Positions 1 to 6,773 of a stretch of DNA of 17,250 nucleotides are shown in pieces (within the stretch, counting starts at the first letter, position 1; every line of letters starts with the position of its first letter). A program made the position numbers and the translations under genes. The DNA comes from Kiritimatiellia bacterium (GTDB lineage: Bacteria > Verrucomicrobiota > Kiritimatiellia > UBA8416): NCBI GenBank assembly GCA_007126175.1, contig SLBU01000087.1, forward strand, positions 1 to 17,250. Direction: 5' to 3'. Below the pieces are notes generated by a model. It had not been told where the DNA came from and made no database searches. It saw nothing but the letters and a program-made list of their open reading frames with translations.

Positions 1-1014
1 GTATTGGATACGGGAATTTCCGGGATTGGCGTTGCACAGCGGATCGATTTGGTTGGCGAGGGGGGCTATGGCGGGCATGGTTCACTGGTCGCGGGGATTT
101 TGCGTGAGATGTTGCCGGGGGCGACCTTGCTTGATGTGCAGGTGATGCACCAGGATGGGACGGGGGATTCATTTACAGTGGCCAAGGGGATTCGTGAGGC
201 AGTTGATGCGGGTGCGCAGGTGATCAATATGAGCATTGGAACACGCGGGGAGAGCCGGGTGCTGGCCGAGGCGGTCGCGTATGCCTTATCGCAAGGGGTT
301 TTGCTTGTGGCTTCTGCGGGCAATGAGGGCGTCGCGCGCGTCTCGTATCCGGCAGCCTACGATGGGGTGCTGAGTGTGGCAGCCATTGATGCCAATGAAC
401 AGCATTTGCATGTTTCGAATCGGGGCGATCGGGTTGACCTGGCCGCACCCGGCGTGGGGGTAGGAGTTCCTATGGAGGGGGGCGAGCGTGTGTCCTTTTC
501 GGGCACTTCGACTGCTGCCCCCTTCGTCTCTGCCACGGCGGGGCTTGCCTTGAGTATAGATCGATCCCTTGATGGTGCGTCGGTGCACCATCTGCTGCGT
601 GCATTGGCGAATGATACGGGGGAGCCAGGCGTAAATGTCTTTACAGGGGCAGGCATTGTAAGTCCGTTGCGGGTGTTGGAGAAGGATCAATCGGGGATTG
701 TGGACATGGCGGTACTACGTCCATTCTTTCACAAGCATGCGGATGGGAGGGTAAGGGCGATCACGGTTGCCGCCGAGAATCGTGGCACCGAGGATCTGGA
801 GGCGGTGGAAATGATTGTGGTTGTGAATGATCATGAGTATCGGTTGGATTTTGAAGGGGTCGGTCGTGGCCGAAGTATTGCGCACCGCTTTGATGCGCAG
901 GCGCATGTGCGGGATGATGCGGTTCTGGATGTCGGCGTACGGGTCGTGGTGCCGGAAGATACCCGTCCGGAAAACAACCAGATCCGCACCTTGTGGATGC
1001 CGGTGGCCCCATGA
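1..1014 (+). CDS. Subtilisin-like serine protease (peptidase S8), 5'-truncated by window edge
   Basis: The 3' part of a peptidase S8 gene; the frame is open from base 1, so the N-terminus, including any signal peptide, lies outside. The catalytic triad is visible in order: Asp in LDTG (codon 7-9), His in GGHGSLVAG (codon 76-78) and Ser in SFSGTSTAAPF (codon 508-510). The oxyanion-hole region appears as VASAGNEG. After the catalytic domain (about residue 215) a segment of roughly 100 residues contains ENRGTEDLEAV and ends in PENNQIRTLWMP. That pattern resembles CARDB/Ig-like beta-sandwich modules often attached to secreted proteases. It probably degrades proteins outside the cytoplasm, but export cannot be shown here. 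The next feature downstream is a tRNA on the same strand, and no strong terminator is visible between them. The family is confident; the substrate is unknown. Confidence 0.9.
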   Translation, partial: VLDTGISGIGVAQRIDLVGEGGYGGHGSLVAGILREMLPGATLLDVQVMHQDGTGDSFTVAKGIREAVDAGAQVINMSIGTRGESRVLAEAVAYALSQGVLLVASAGNEGVARVSYPAAYDGVLSVAAIDANEQHLHVSNRGDRVDLAAPGVGVGVPMEGGERVSFSGTSTAAPFVSATAGLALSIDRSLDGASVHHLLRALANDTGEPGVNVFTGAGIVSPLRVLEKDQSGIVDMAVLRPFFHKHADGRVRAITVAAENRGTEDLEAVEMIVVVNDHEYRLDFEGVGRGRSIAHRFDAQAHVRDDAVLDVGVRVVVPEDTRPENNQIRTLWMPVAP

Positions 1015-1049
1015 GGTTTGGGCGGCAATCATTTGGGGCAAATTGGCTA

Positions 1050-1079
1050 TTGACCGATTGTGTGCTGTTCTGATAGGTT
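1050..1079 (+). promoter_or_regulatory. Possible sigma70-type promoter for tRNA-Leu
   Basis: TTGACC (1050-1055) is followed after 18 bases by TAGGTT (1074-1079). Initiation near 1086 would give a short leader before the mature tRNA 5' end at 1113. The -35 box is good and the -10 box poor (3 of 6), so this is tentative. Confidence 0.35.
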
Positions 1080-1112
1080 ACAACGCCTTGTACAAGAGCA
1101 GTCTTGCGCAAC

Positions 1113-1199
1113 GCACCCGTGGTGAAATTGGCATACACGCATGGTTCAGGTCCATGTGCCCGCGAGGGCGTGGAGGTTCGAGTCCTCTCGGGTGCACCA
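1113..1199 (+). tRNA. tRNA-Leu (anticodon CAG)
   Basis: This is a class II tRNA of 87 nt with an encoded CCA end. The acceptor stem GCACCCG (1113-1119) pairs with CGGGTGC (1189-1195), followed by discriminator A1196 and CCA (1197-1199). The anticodon stem CATGG/CCATG (1140-1144/1152-1156) encloses loop TTCAGGT with anticodon CAG at 1147-1149, reading CUG leucine codons. The long variable arm folds as GCCC/GGGC (1158-1161/1166-1169), as expected for Leu. The T stem GGAGG/CCTCT encloses TTCGAGT (1177-1183). All arms pair apart from one G-T wobble at the base of the T stem. It lies 140 bases before rpsP on the same strand; co-transcription is possible because no clear terminator separates them. 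Confidence 0.96.
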
Positions 1200-1339
1200 A
1201 GCCCTTGTTGGTAAAGGGGTTGGTGCGTATTTGTTCGTGTCGGGGGAGAGCGGGCGCAGCGGATGCGAAGAACGCGATGCATACCGGAATAGGCGGTCTG
1301 CGCGCGCGGGATGATAGATTGGTTTATGTGGGAGGAAAC

Positions 1340-1735
1340 ATGGCAGTTAAGATCAGAATGAAGCGAACCGGTGGGAAGAATGATGTCTGCTACCGGCTGG
1401 TAGCCGCCGATGAGCGGTCTCCACGAGATGGTCGGAATCTCGAGATTTTAGGTTGGTACGACCCAGCGGCAAAGGGGGAGACCTTTGCGTTGAAGATGGA
1501 CCGTGTCGATTATTGGTTGAGTGTGGGAGCAAAGATCAGTGATACGGCTGCGAGCTTGGTCAAGAAGGCTCGTCAGGGTGCGGTTGCGGCACCTGCGGTT
1601 GCGGAGGTTGCGCCGGAGAAGCCAGTCCCTGTTGTCGTGGAGGAGGTGGCCACGGAAGTATCCACACCTGCGGGGGAAGCGGTCGCGGCGGATGCTGCCA
1701 CGGAAGAGGTAGAGACGGAAAAGACAGACGCGTAG
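1340..1735 (+). CDS. rpsP: 30S ribosomal protein S16 with Ala/Glu-rich C-terminal extension
   Basis: S16 is a small-subunit protein that binds 16S rRNA during 30S assembly. The start MAVKIRMKRTGGKN, then YRLVAADERSPRDGR, LGWYDP and a final GAKISDTAASLVKKA match the family from end to end. The ATG at 1340 has a GGAGG ribosome site at 1331-1335; the frame is open far upstream, but that part includes the tRNA and is not protein. The product is 131 residues. The S16 fold ends near residue 80, and the remaining ~50 residues are a low-complexity tail rich in Ala, Val, Pro and Glu, probably disordered. Such tails occur in some bacterial S16 proteins. It is the first gene of the rpsP-trmD-rplS-rnhB-yraN cluster. 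Tandem stops TAG TAG directly precede the trmD ATG. Confidence 0.96.
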   Translation: MAVKIRMKRTGGKNDVCYRLVAADERSPRDGRNLEILGWYDPAAKGETFALKMDRVDYWLSVGAKISDTAASLVKKARQGAVAAPAVAEVAPEKPVPVVVEEVATEVSTPAGEAVAADAATEEVETEKTDA

Positions 1736-1738
1736 TAG

Positions 1739-2407
1739 ATGCGTATTGATGTATTAACCGTATTCCCGGCGATGCTGGATGGTTTTATCCGTGAGAGCAT
1801 GCTCAAGCGGGCCGTAGCGTTGGGAAAGGTTTCTCTACACACGGTTGATCTACGTGATTTTACGGATGATGTGCATCGCACGACGGATGATCGTCCGTAT
1901 GGCGGTGGTCCTGGAATGGTGATGAAGCCCGAGCCGATTGTGGCGGCAGTGGAGGCAATTCGGACGGCGCACTCACGTGTGATATTGATGAGTCCGCAAG
2001 GTCAGGTATTTGGACAAGGTATGGCGCGGGCGTTGGCGGAAGAGTCGCATTTGATCTTTATATGTGGGCATTATGAGGGGATTGACGAGCGGGTTCGCGG
2101 GTTAGTATCGGCGGAAGAGCTTTCGATCGGGGATTATGTATTGACCAATGGTGTATTACCGGCGGCAGTAGTAGTGGATGCGGTGGTACGTTTACTTCCC
2201 GGGGTTCTGGGAGGGGAAGGTGCGACTGAGGAGGAGTCGTTTTCGGAGGGGTTGTTGGAGTATCCGCAGTACACGCGGCCTGTGGAATACCGGGGATTAC
2301 GGGTGCCGGAGGTGCTGCGTTCGGGGAACCATGCGGCTGTGGCGGCATGGCGCCGGGAGCAGGCGGAGGCACGCACGCGAGAGCGTAGAAACGATTTGCT
2401 GCAATGA
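1739..2407 (+). CDS. trmD: tRNA (guanine-N1-)-methyltransferase TrmD
   Basis: TrmD uses SAM to methylate G37 N1 of tRNAs that have G36, which prevents +1 frameshifting. The 222-residue product shows the SPOUT trefoil-knot signatures: [11 protein letters not shown] (50-60), MSPQGQ (84-89), [12 protein letters not shown] (108-119), [10 protein letters not shown] (129-138), and [10 protein letters not shown] (172-181) followed by SGNHA. It is shorter than E. coli TrmD (255), stopping soon after the ERRNDLL segment, so only the C-terminal tail is missing. Two conserved positions differ: the E. coli catalytic Asp169 (EDSF) aligns with Glu166 (EESF), and GELPA is GVLPA. The Arg154 equivalent (R151) is kept. 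The ATG directly follows two TAG codons ending rpsP, in the same frame, and no strong ribosome site is seen, so translation is probably coupled. Confidence 0.95.
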   Translation: MRIDVLTVFPAMLDGFIRESMLKRAVALGKVSLHTVDLRDFTDDVHRTTDDRPYGGGPGMVMKPEPIVAAVEAIRTAHSRVILMSPQGQVFGQGMARALAEESHLIFICGHYEGIDERVRGLVSAEELSIGDYVLTNGVLPAAVVVDAVVRLLPGVLGGEGATEEESFSEGLLEYPQYTRPVEYRGLRVPEVLRSGNHAAVAAWRREQAEARTRERRNDLLQ

Positions 2408-2436
2408 GTGGCATGTAGAGCGGGATGGAGGAAGCA

Positions 2437-2796
2437 ATGAGTGCAGATATTGTACGTAAGATTGGTGAAGAGAGTTTGCGGACGGATGTACCGAATTTTG
2501 AGATTGGGGACACGGTTTCGGTACACGTGAAGATTCGCGAGGGCGATAAAGAGCGTGTGCAGTTGTTTACAGGGATTGTGATTGCGCGTGATGGTGGCGG
2601 CGGTACGGAGACGTATACGGTGCGGCGCATTTCGCATGGTGTGGGTGTTGAGCGTGTTTTCCCGGTACATACGCCCTTTGTCGAGAAGATCGAGGTGGTT
2701 CGCTCTGCGCATGTGCGCCGTGCGAAGTTGTACTACCAGCGTGGTCTTACCGGTAAGAAGGCCCGCTTGAAAGAGAAGATCGTTGCCAAAAAATGA
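2437..2796 (+). CDS. rplS: 50S ribosomal protein L19
   Basis: L19 lies at the 30S-50S interface. The 119-residue product matches the family throughout: [29 protein letters not shown] start (split here by position, about residues 18-42), [28 protein letters not shown] and [19 protein letters not shown]. The usual length is about 115. The start at 2437 is chosen because GGAGG (2427-2431) lies five bases upstream; an in-frame ATG at 2425 overlaps that site and would add four residues. It follows trmD by 29 bases, and its last 14 bases overlap the proposed TTG start of rnhB. Confidence 0.96.
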   Translation: MSADIVRKIGEESLRTDVPNFEIGDTVSVHVKIREGDKERVQLFTGIVIARDGGGGTETYTVRRISHGVGVERVFPVHTPFVEKIEVVRSAHVRRAKLYYQRGLTGKKARLKEKIVAKK

Positions 2797-3466
2797 TCTT
2801 TTGCATTATGAGCGACTGCAATGGCAACGCAATGTTGCAGCGGTCGCTGGTGTAGATGAGGCGGGGCGCGGTCCTCTGGCGGGCCCGGTGGTTGCGGCAG
2901 CAGTCGTTTTTCCTGCGGCGGTAGCGGAAGCTGAGCTGCGCGGACCCCTTGCGGGGTTAACGGACTCCAAGCAATTAGGGGTCGTGGATCGCGAGCAGTA
3001 TTTCGGGCATCTTCAGCAGCTTGCTGTGGTGGATATTGGCATTGGGGTGAGTGAAGCGGCCGAGATTGATCGATTGAATATTCTGCGTGCGACGCATCTT
3101 GCAATGGCGCGGGCCGTGGATGCCTTGCGCATCAAACCCGGGCATATTCTGGTGGACGGTTTGCCGGTTCGTGGTTTGCCCGTGGTGTCGACGTCGATCG
3201 TCAAGGGTGACAGTCTGAGTTTTTCGATCGCGGCGGCGAGTGTGGTGGCGAAAGTGACGCGGGACGGGCTCATGGTTCGTTTGGATGCGCGTTATCCGGG
3301 GTACGGTTTTGCGCAGCACAAGGGGTATGGTACGGCGTTTCACATGCAGGCATTATTGGAGCTGGGTTGTACGCCCGAGCATCGCCATTCGTTTCGTCCG
3401 GTTCGTGAGGCTGCCGCGATTCGTGCGGGGCGTGTTCCTGCGGTGCAGCAGGAGTTATTTCGATGA
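2783..3466 (+). CDS. rnhB: Ribonuclease HII
   Basis: RNase HII cuts the RNA strand of RNA-DNA hybrids and removes single ribonucleotides misincorporated in DNA. The sequence shows [19 protein letters not shown] (23-41) with the Asp25-Glu26 pair, LTDSKQL (59-65), HILVDG with Asp125, and AKVTRDG with Asp161. Together these form the DEDD metal-binding set. [12 protein letters not shown] and HRHSFRPV follow as in typical members. The start is uncertain: TTG at 2783 with GAGAAG upstream is used, overlapping rplS by 14 bases; TTG at 2801 is an alternative. The length of 227 residues is normal. The stop overlaps the yraN start as ATGA, indicating translational coupling. rnhB next to rplS and yraN is a common bacterial order. 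Confidence 0.94.
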   Translation: MPKNDLLHYERLQWQRNVAAVAGVDEAGRGPLAGPVVAAAVVFPAAVAEAELRGPLAGLTDSKQLGVVDREQYFGHLQQLAVVDIGIGVSEAAEIDRLNILRATHLAMARAVDALRIKPGHILVDGLPVRGLPVVSTSIVKGDSLSFSIAAASVVAKVTRDGLMVRLDARYPGYGFAQHKGYGTAFHMQALLELGCTPEHRHSFRPVREAAAIRAGRVPAVQQELFR

Positions 3467-3906
3467 GGTTCTGGCCGTTTCGCGCGATGGGTGAGGCTGG
3501 AGCCGCTGCAACGCCGCGCCATTTGGAGGTGGGGCGATGGGGGGAGCGGTTCGCCGAGCAGCATCTACGTGAAGCAGGTTTGCGCATTCGTGCGCGGCGT
3601 TTACGGGTTGGCAAGCGCGATGAGATTGACTTGTTGGCGCAAGATGGCGAGCAGCTCGTGTTTGTGGAGGTGAAGACACGGCGTAGTGAAAGATACGGGC
3701 GGCCGATTGCGGCTGTTGATCGTGCCAAACGCCAGCGGTTGTCGCGTGCGGCGGTGCGGTATATCAAACGTCTTCCTTCCCCCAAGATCTATTTTCGGTT
3801 TGATGTGGTGGAGGTTATCGGGTGTCCGGAAGATCCTCCTGACAAAATTCTTGTGCGCCATATTCCGAATGCGTTTTCGCTCGATCGCCGCTACATGTTG
3901 CCGTAG
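3463..3906 (+). CDS. yraN: UPF0102 family (YraN) endonuclease-like protein
   Basis: A 147-residue member of the YraN/UPF0102 family, which has a PD-(D/E)XK nuclease-like fold and is thought to act in DNA repair or recombination; its role is not well established. Characteristic segments are GRWGERFAEQHL (24-35), RDEIDLLAQDG (52-62) with Glu54/Asp56, and LVFVEVKTRR (65-74) with Glu69 and Lys71. These are the acidic and lysine positions expected at the metal site. RFDVVEV and the final HIPNAFSLD are also typical. The ATG overlaps the rnhB stop by four bases. It is the last gene of the operon and converges on the minus-strand gene ending at 3980. No convincing poly-T terminator is present in the 73 bases between. 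Confidence 0.9.
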   Translation: MRFWPFRAMGEAGAAATPRHLEVGRWGERFAEQHLREAGLRIRARRLRVGKRDEIDLLAQDGEQLVFVEVKTRRSERYGRPIAAVDRAKRQRLSRAAVRYIKRLPSPKIYFRFDVVEVIGCPEDPPDKILVRHIPNAFSLDRRYMLP

Positions 3907-3979
3907 CGGGTCGGTTTCTCTCTGCGCGTAGACTGGGCGCTATATCCGGCAGCATGCGCGAAGACCTTGGTCTGCTGTG

Positions 3980-5314
3980 TTATTCGAAGAGAATGCGGGT
4001 GATGATGGGGGCGATGCCGGACATACTGCAGGCGATAGGTAGGAGGATGATACCAAGGGCGTTCATGCGGCGGGTACCGTGGAAGAGGGGGAGAAGTCCG
4101 ATGCCGGTGGCGATGAGCATGACGGCGATTCCGATCCAACCGGAGAAGAAGGCGACGAGTGCAACGACAAGTGCGGCGGCAAGGGCTGAGATGTTGCGAT
4201 AGCCGACGGTGGCGACGAGTCGGAGCGTGAGGCTGGCGAGGGGCATGAGCAGCAGGAGTGCGATGGCCCCGCCTAGGATGGCGGCGCCGCCGGCGAGCCA
4301 GTAGAGATGGGGACTGCCGGGCAGGACGGTGGTGCGCAGCATCCAGGCCCCGCCCCCGCGTGCGAGGTGCAGGTCGGGCATGAAGAGCAGCAGGATGCCG
4401 CCCGCGTAGTAGACGGTTTTGGAGGCTCCTTGTGAGATGAGAAAGGCTTGGCTGTTGCGTAGGGCGGTGGCATGGCCTGCGAGCATGCCGCCAATGCCGC
4501 CGGTGATGACAGGGAAGAAGGCGGCGATGCCTCCGCCGAGGATGCCGGCAAGTGCGCCGTGGCGCAGGTTGGCGCGATGGAGCGTGTTGTGGTTCGGGGA
4601 GTAGGGTTGCTGGGGTGGGGGTTGCAGGTTGCTGCAGGCATTGTACAGGAGCCAGGGCAGGGTGAAGAGTCCGACGAAGGCGGGCATCAAGTTGAGAAAT
4701 GCATTGGCAAAGGGTAGGGGGGAACGGAAGAAGAGGACAAATCCGAGGAGGCCGGATAGGCCGAAGACGATGAGTCCGATGGTGTTGGCCTTGTTGGCGA
4801 GCAGAAAACGCTGAAGAGGCTTTTTTCCGGGGGGGATAGGTTTGGGCCATTCAGACAGGAGCATGAAGAGGATGATGGCCCAGATGATCCAATGGGTATG
4901 TGGGCGGGTGACGTCGTAGATGGTTGGAAGGATCATGGGAAGCAGCGGAAGGGCAACGAGGATGGCAAGGAGTGCGGCAAAACTGCCATGCGCTGTAAAC
5001 ATAACAGCTTCGCGCCCCTTGCCTGCGAGCAGCATCTTTTGTCCGGGGAGCACGGTGTGGAGGGCGCTTTCGTCGGGGGCCGCCAGGAGGATTGCGGGGA
5101 TGGTATTGCCGACGGCATAGGCACTGATCGTGGCGACGATAACAGCAACGATGATTTCGGGGGCGATGGTGCCAGTGGTTATGGTTTGGAAGCAGATCCA
5201 CAATAGCAGTCCTAGCAGATTGTAGATGTGCAGGCCCGGGATACAGGCCAGGATGGCTGCGGCTATTGCTGCGAGTATGGTCACGATCGCCGGAAGGAGG
5301 TAGGCCCAATTCAC
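3980..5314 (-). CDS. TctA-family membrane transporter, archaeal-type (COG1784/DUF112-like)
   Basis: A 444-residue polytopic membrane protein with roughly ten or more hydrophobic helices. The N-terminal ILACIPGLHIYNLLGLL segment, AVGNTIPAILLAAPDESA (about 67-84), and LPGQKMLLAGKGREAV then FTAHGS match what I know of COG1784. That is a TctA-related family best known from archaea, distinct from the large subunit of bacterial tripartite tricarboxylate transporters. No TctB or TctC partner is in the window, so a carboxylate substrate is not implied and no function is assigned. The repeated glycine-rich loop AGILGGGIAAFFPVITGG in the second half supports an internal duplication. The GTG start at 5314 overlaps the stop of the upstream gene as GTGA. 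It is the last gene of a six-gene minus-strand operon. Confidence 0.75.
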   Translation of the reverse strand: MNWAYLLPAIVTILAAIAAAILACIPGLHIYNLLGLLLWICFQTITTGTIAPEIIVAVIVATISAYAVGNTIPAILLAAPDESALHTVLPGQKMLLAGKGREAVMFTAHGSFAALLAILVALPLLPMILPTIYDVTRPHTHWIIWAIILFMLLSEWPKPIPPGKKPLQRFLLANKANTIGLIVFGLSGLLGFVLFFRSPLPFANAFLNLMPAFVGLFTLPWLLYNACSNLQPPPQQPYSPNHNTLHRANLRHGALAGILGGGIAAFFPVITGGIGGMLAGHATALRNSQAFLISQGASKTVYYAGGILLLFMPDLHLARGGGAWMLRTTVLPGSPHLYWLAGGAAILGGAIALLLLMPLASLTLRLVATVGYRNISALAAALVVALVAFFSGWIGIAVMLIATGIGLLPLFHGTRRMNALGIILLPIACSMSGIAPIITRILFE

Positions 5315-5808
5315 GGTGCGTCCTCTATGTGCGCAAATTGTTCGTTGCTACGGATAAATAATACGGGTGGTTCATCGGCATTGATGCGTAAGCTGCCGTG
5401 CACGCGGACCCTGCTGCCCTGCTTGATGGGGGGCACTGCCTGTTGAAGCGCTTGTACGGCCTCGTCCAGAAATACGAGGCGGAGGGTGCTGCCGCTGCCG
5501 TCGTCGAGGTTTGTGGATGCGCTGCGCTGGTTGCGGCTGATGCGGGGTGTACGTGTGAGGGTGCCTTCGAAGTGCAGCCGGGCAAATTGCATGGCTGGCG
5601 TGATTTCAGTAATGGGTACGGTGTCTGGTGGTTTGTTGCGGGCGGCCACGATGAGGAGCAGGAGTCCGGCGGTGGCGAGGAGCCAGGCCCCGAGGCGTAA
5701 GCGCCTGTAGAGCGCTGGCAGGGGAATGGTTGTGTCGCAATAGGGGCATGTGCTGACGGGGCCGCAGAACCGTTGGCAGACGGGGCAATGAGTTTGCATA
5801 CCTTGCAT
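5311..5808 (-). CDS. Zinc-ribbon, single-TM, OB-fold-like hypothetical protein
   Basis: A 165-residue protein not recognised as a named family. Residues 8-24 contain CPVC and CPYC pairs 10 residues apart, plus an extra Cys15, consistent with a zinc ribbon. Residues ~38-56 (LGAWLLATAGLLLLIVAA) form one transmembrane helix. The remainder (about 65-165) has the alternating pattern of an OB-fold, with LHFEGTLTRTPRI, DDGSGSTLRLVFLD and GSRVRVHGSLRI, like tRNA_anti/YdeI-type modules. The zinc ribbon would be cytosolic and the OB-like domain outside, if the helix is a simple anchor. The ATG at 5808 is chosen because it lies two bases after the upstream stop; longer in-frame starts overlap the CNNM gene. 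The stop overlaps the next gene's GTG. Confidence 0.7.
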   Translation of the reverse strand: MQGMQTHCPVCQRFCGPVSTCPYCDTTIPLPALYRRLRLGAWLLATAGLLLLIVAARNKPPDTVPITEITPAMQFARLHFEGTLTRTPRISRNQRSASTNLDDGSGSTLRLVFLDEAVQALQQAVPPIKQGSRVRVHGSLRINADEPPVLFIRSNEQFAHIEDAP

Positions 5809-5810
5809 GA

Positions 5811-6773
5811 CTAGAGTTTCCCGACAATGATCCGCAATACATCCTCTGTTGTGACGAGTCCGACGACGGTGCCAGCCTTGCGCACAAGGCAAAGGGGCTG
5901 GCGTGCCCGCCGCATGAGGGGGAGAACCGCATCTACCTTGGTTGTGGCGGGGATCATGCTCAGGGGGCGGGTATAGGCAGCGACCTTACCCTCTGGTTGG
6001 GGGCCGACGAGACTGATAATATAACAGACGTTTACGATGCCGGTGTAATCGCCGTCGGTATTCTGCACAGGGAAACGAGTGAGGCCGGTTTCACGTGCAA
6101 CTTCATAGAGTTTGGTCAATGGCATGTCCGCCTGCACGGTAATCATTTCCTCGAGCGGCGTCATGATCTGCGCAACGGATGTGCTGGAGAGTTCGATGAC
6201 ACGATGGATCATGAAACGTTCCTTGGAGGAGAGTACGCCGTCGATCTCGCCTTCGCGTGCGAGCACTTTGAGGTCGTCGCGCGAGACGACGGCTGTGGGG
6301 CGGTAGAAGGTGCGCTCGCCGGGTGAGAGAAGCTTGGCAACAGCGATAATGGTAATGGAGAAGGGTCGCAGGATCCATTCGGCCGTGAGTAGGGCAGTGG
6401 CAAAGCGCTGGCAGCGATCGATGGGCCGGGCTTGGAACCAGGCTTTGGGGAGGTATTCACAGAAGATGATCACAAGAATAGCGATGAGAATGGAGGACGA
6501 TGCTTGGGCGCCTGGAATACCGGTCTGCAATGCGAGGCTGGCCGCGAGGACGGCGTTCATGACGACGCAAAGGTTTGTTCCAACGAGCGTTGTGCCAAGG
6601 AGGCGATCGAAGTTTTCGACGAAGGTTTCGAGAACCCTGGCGCGTTTAGAGCCTTTGCGAACATAGTGTCGCAGGCGCAGTCGATGGATGGAGATGATGC
6701 CGGTTTCGATGCCGGCAAAGAAGGCATGCAGGGTCAAGAGGAGGCCGATCAGCAGGAGGGTGAGGGTGATCAT
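5811..6773 (-). CDS. CNNM/CBS-domain membrane protein (HlyC/CorC family), lacking C-terminal CorC domain
   Basis: A 320-residue protein. The N-terminal ~175 residues form a CNNM (DUF21) membrane domain with FFAGIETGIISIHRLRLRH (about 18-36) and LLGTTLVGTNLCVVMNAV. Two CBS domains follow (about 200-318), with VAQIMTPLEEM beginning the first and VVGLVTTEDVLRIIVG ending the second. Proteins of this architecture (CorC, CorB, human CNNM) are linked to Mg2+ transport or efflux; the older hemolysin label is not supported by function. Unlike its neighbour it stops after CBS2 and has no CorC_HlyC domain. A strong GGAGGA ribosome site lies about seven bases upstream of the ATG, even though the start overlaps the upstream stop as ATGA. 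It is paralogous to the gene just upstream. Confidence 0.88.
   Translation of the reverse strand: MITLTLLLIGLLLTLHAFFAGIETGIISIHRLRLRHYVRKGSKRARVLETFVENFDRLLGTTLVGTNLCVVMNAVLAASLALQTGIPGAQASSSILIAILVIIFCEYLPKAWFQARPIDRCQRFATALLTAEWILRPFSITIIAVAKLLSPGERTFYRPTAVVSRDDLKVLAREGEIDGVLSSKERFMIHRVIELSSTSVAQIMTPLEEMITVQADMPLTKLYEVARETGLTRFPVQNTDGDYTGIVNVCYIISLVGPQPEGKVAAYTRPLSMIPATTKVDAVLPLMRRARQPLCLVRKAGTVVGLVTTEDVLRIIVGKL

Noticed and set aside
1200..1230. AAGCCCTT/AAAGGGGTT hairpin after the tRNA as a terminator
   Set aside because: The stem is imperfect and lacks a clear T run; co-transcription with rpsP cannot be excluded.
827..1339. Upstream extension of the rpsP frame
   Set aside because: It would translate through the tRNA-Leu gene; the ATG at 1340 has a good ribosome site and matches the S16 N-terminus.
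3950..3979. AGACC/GGTCT inverted repeat as a bidirectional terminator between yraN and the TctA-like gene
   Set aside because: The 5-base arms are separated by only two bases and no T tract follows on either strand.
3891..4850. 319-residue minus-strand frame rich in Arg, His and Pro
   Set aside because: It lies in another frame of the TctA-like gene, has no recognisable domain and shows the composition of an out-of-frame shadow in G-rich DNA.
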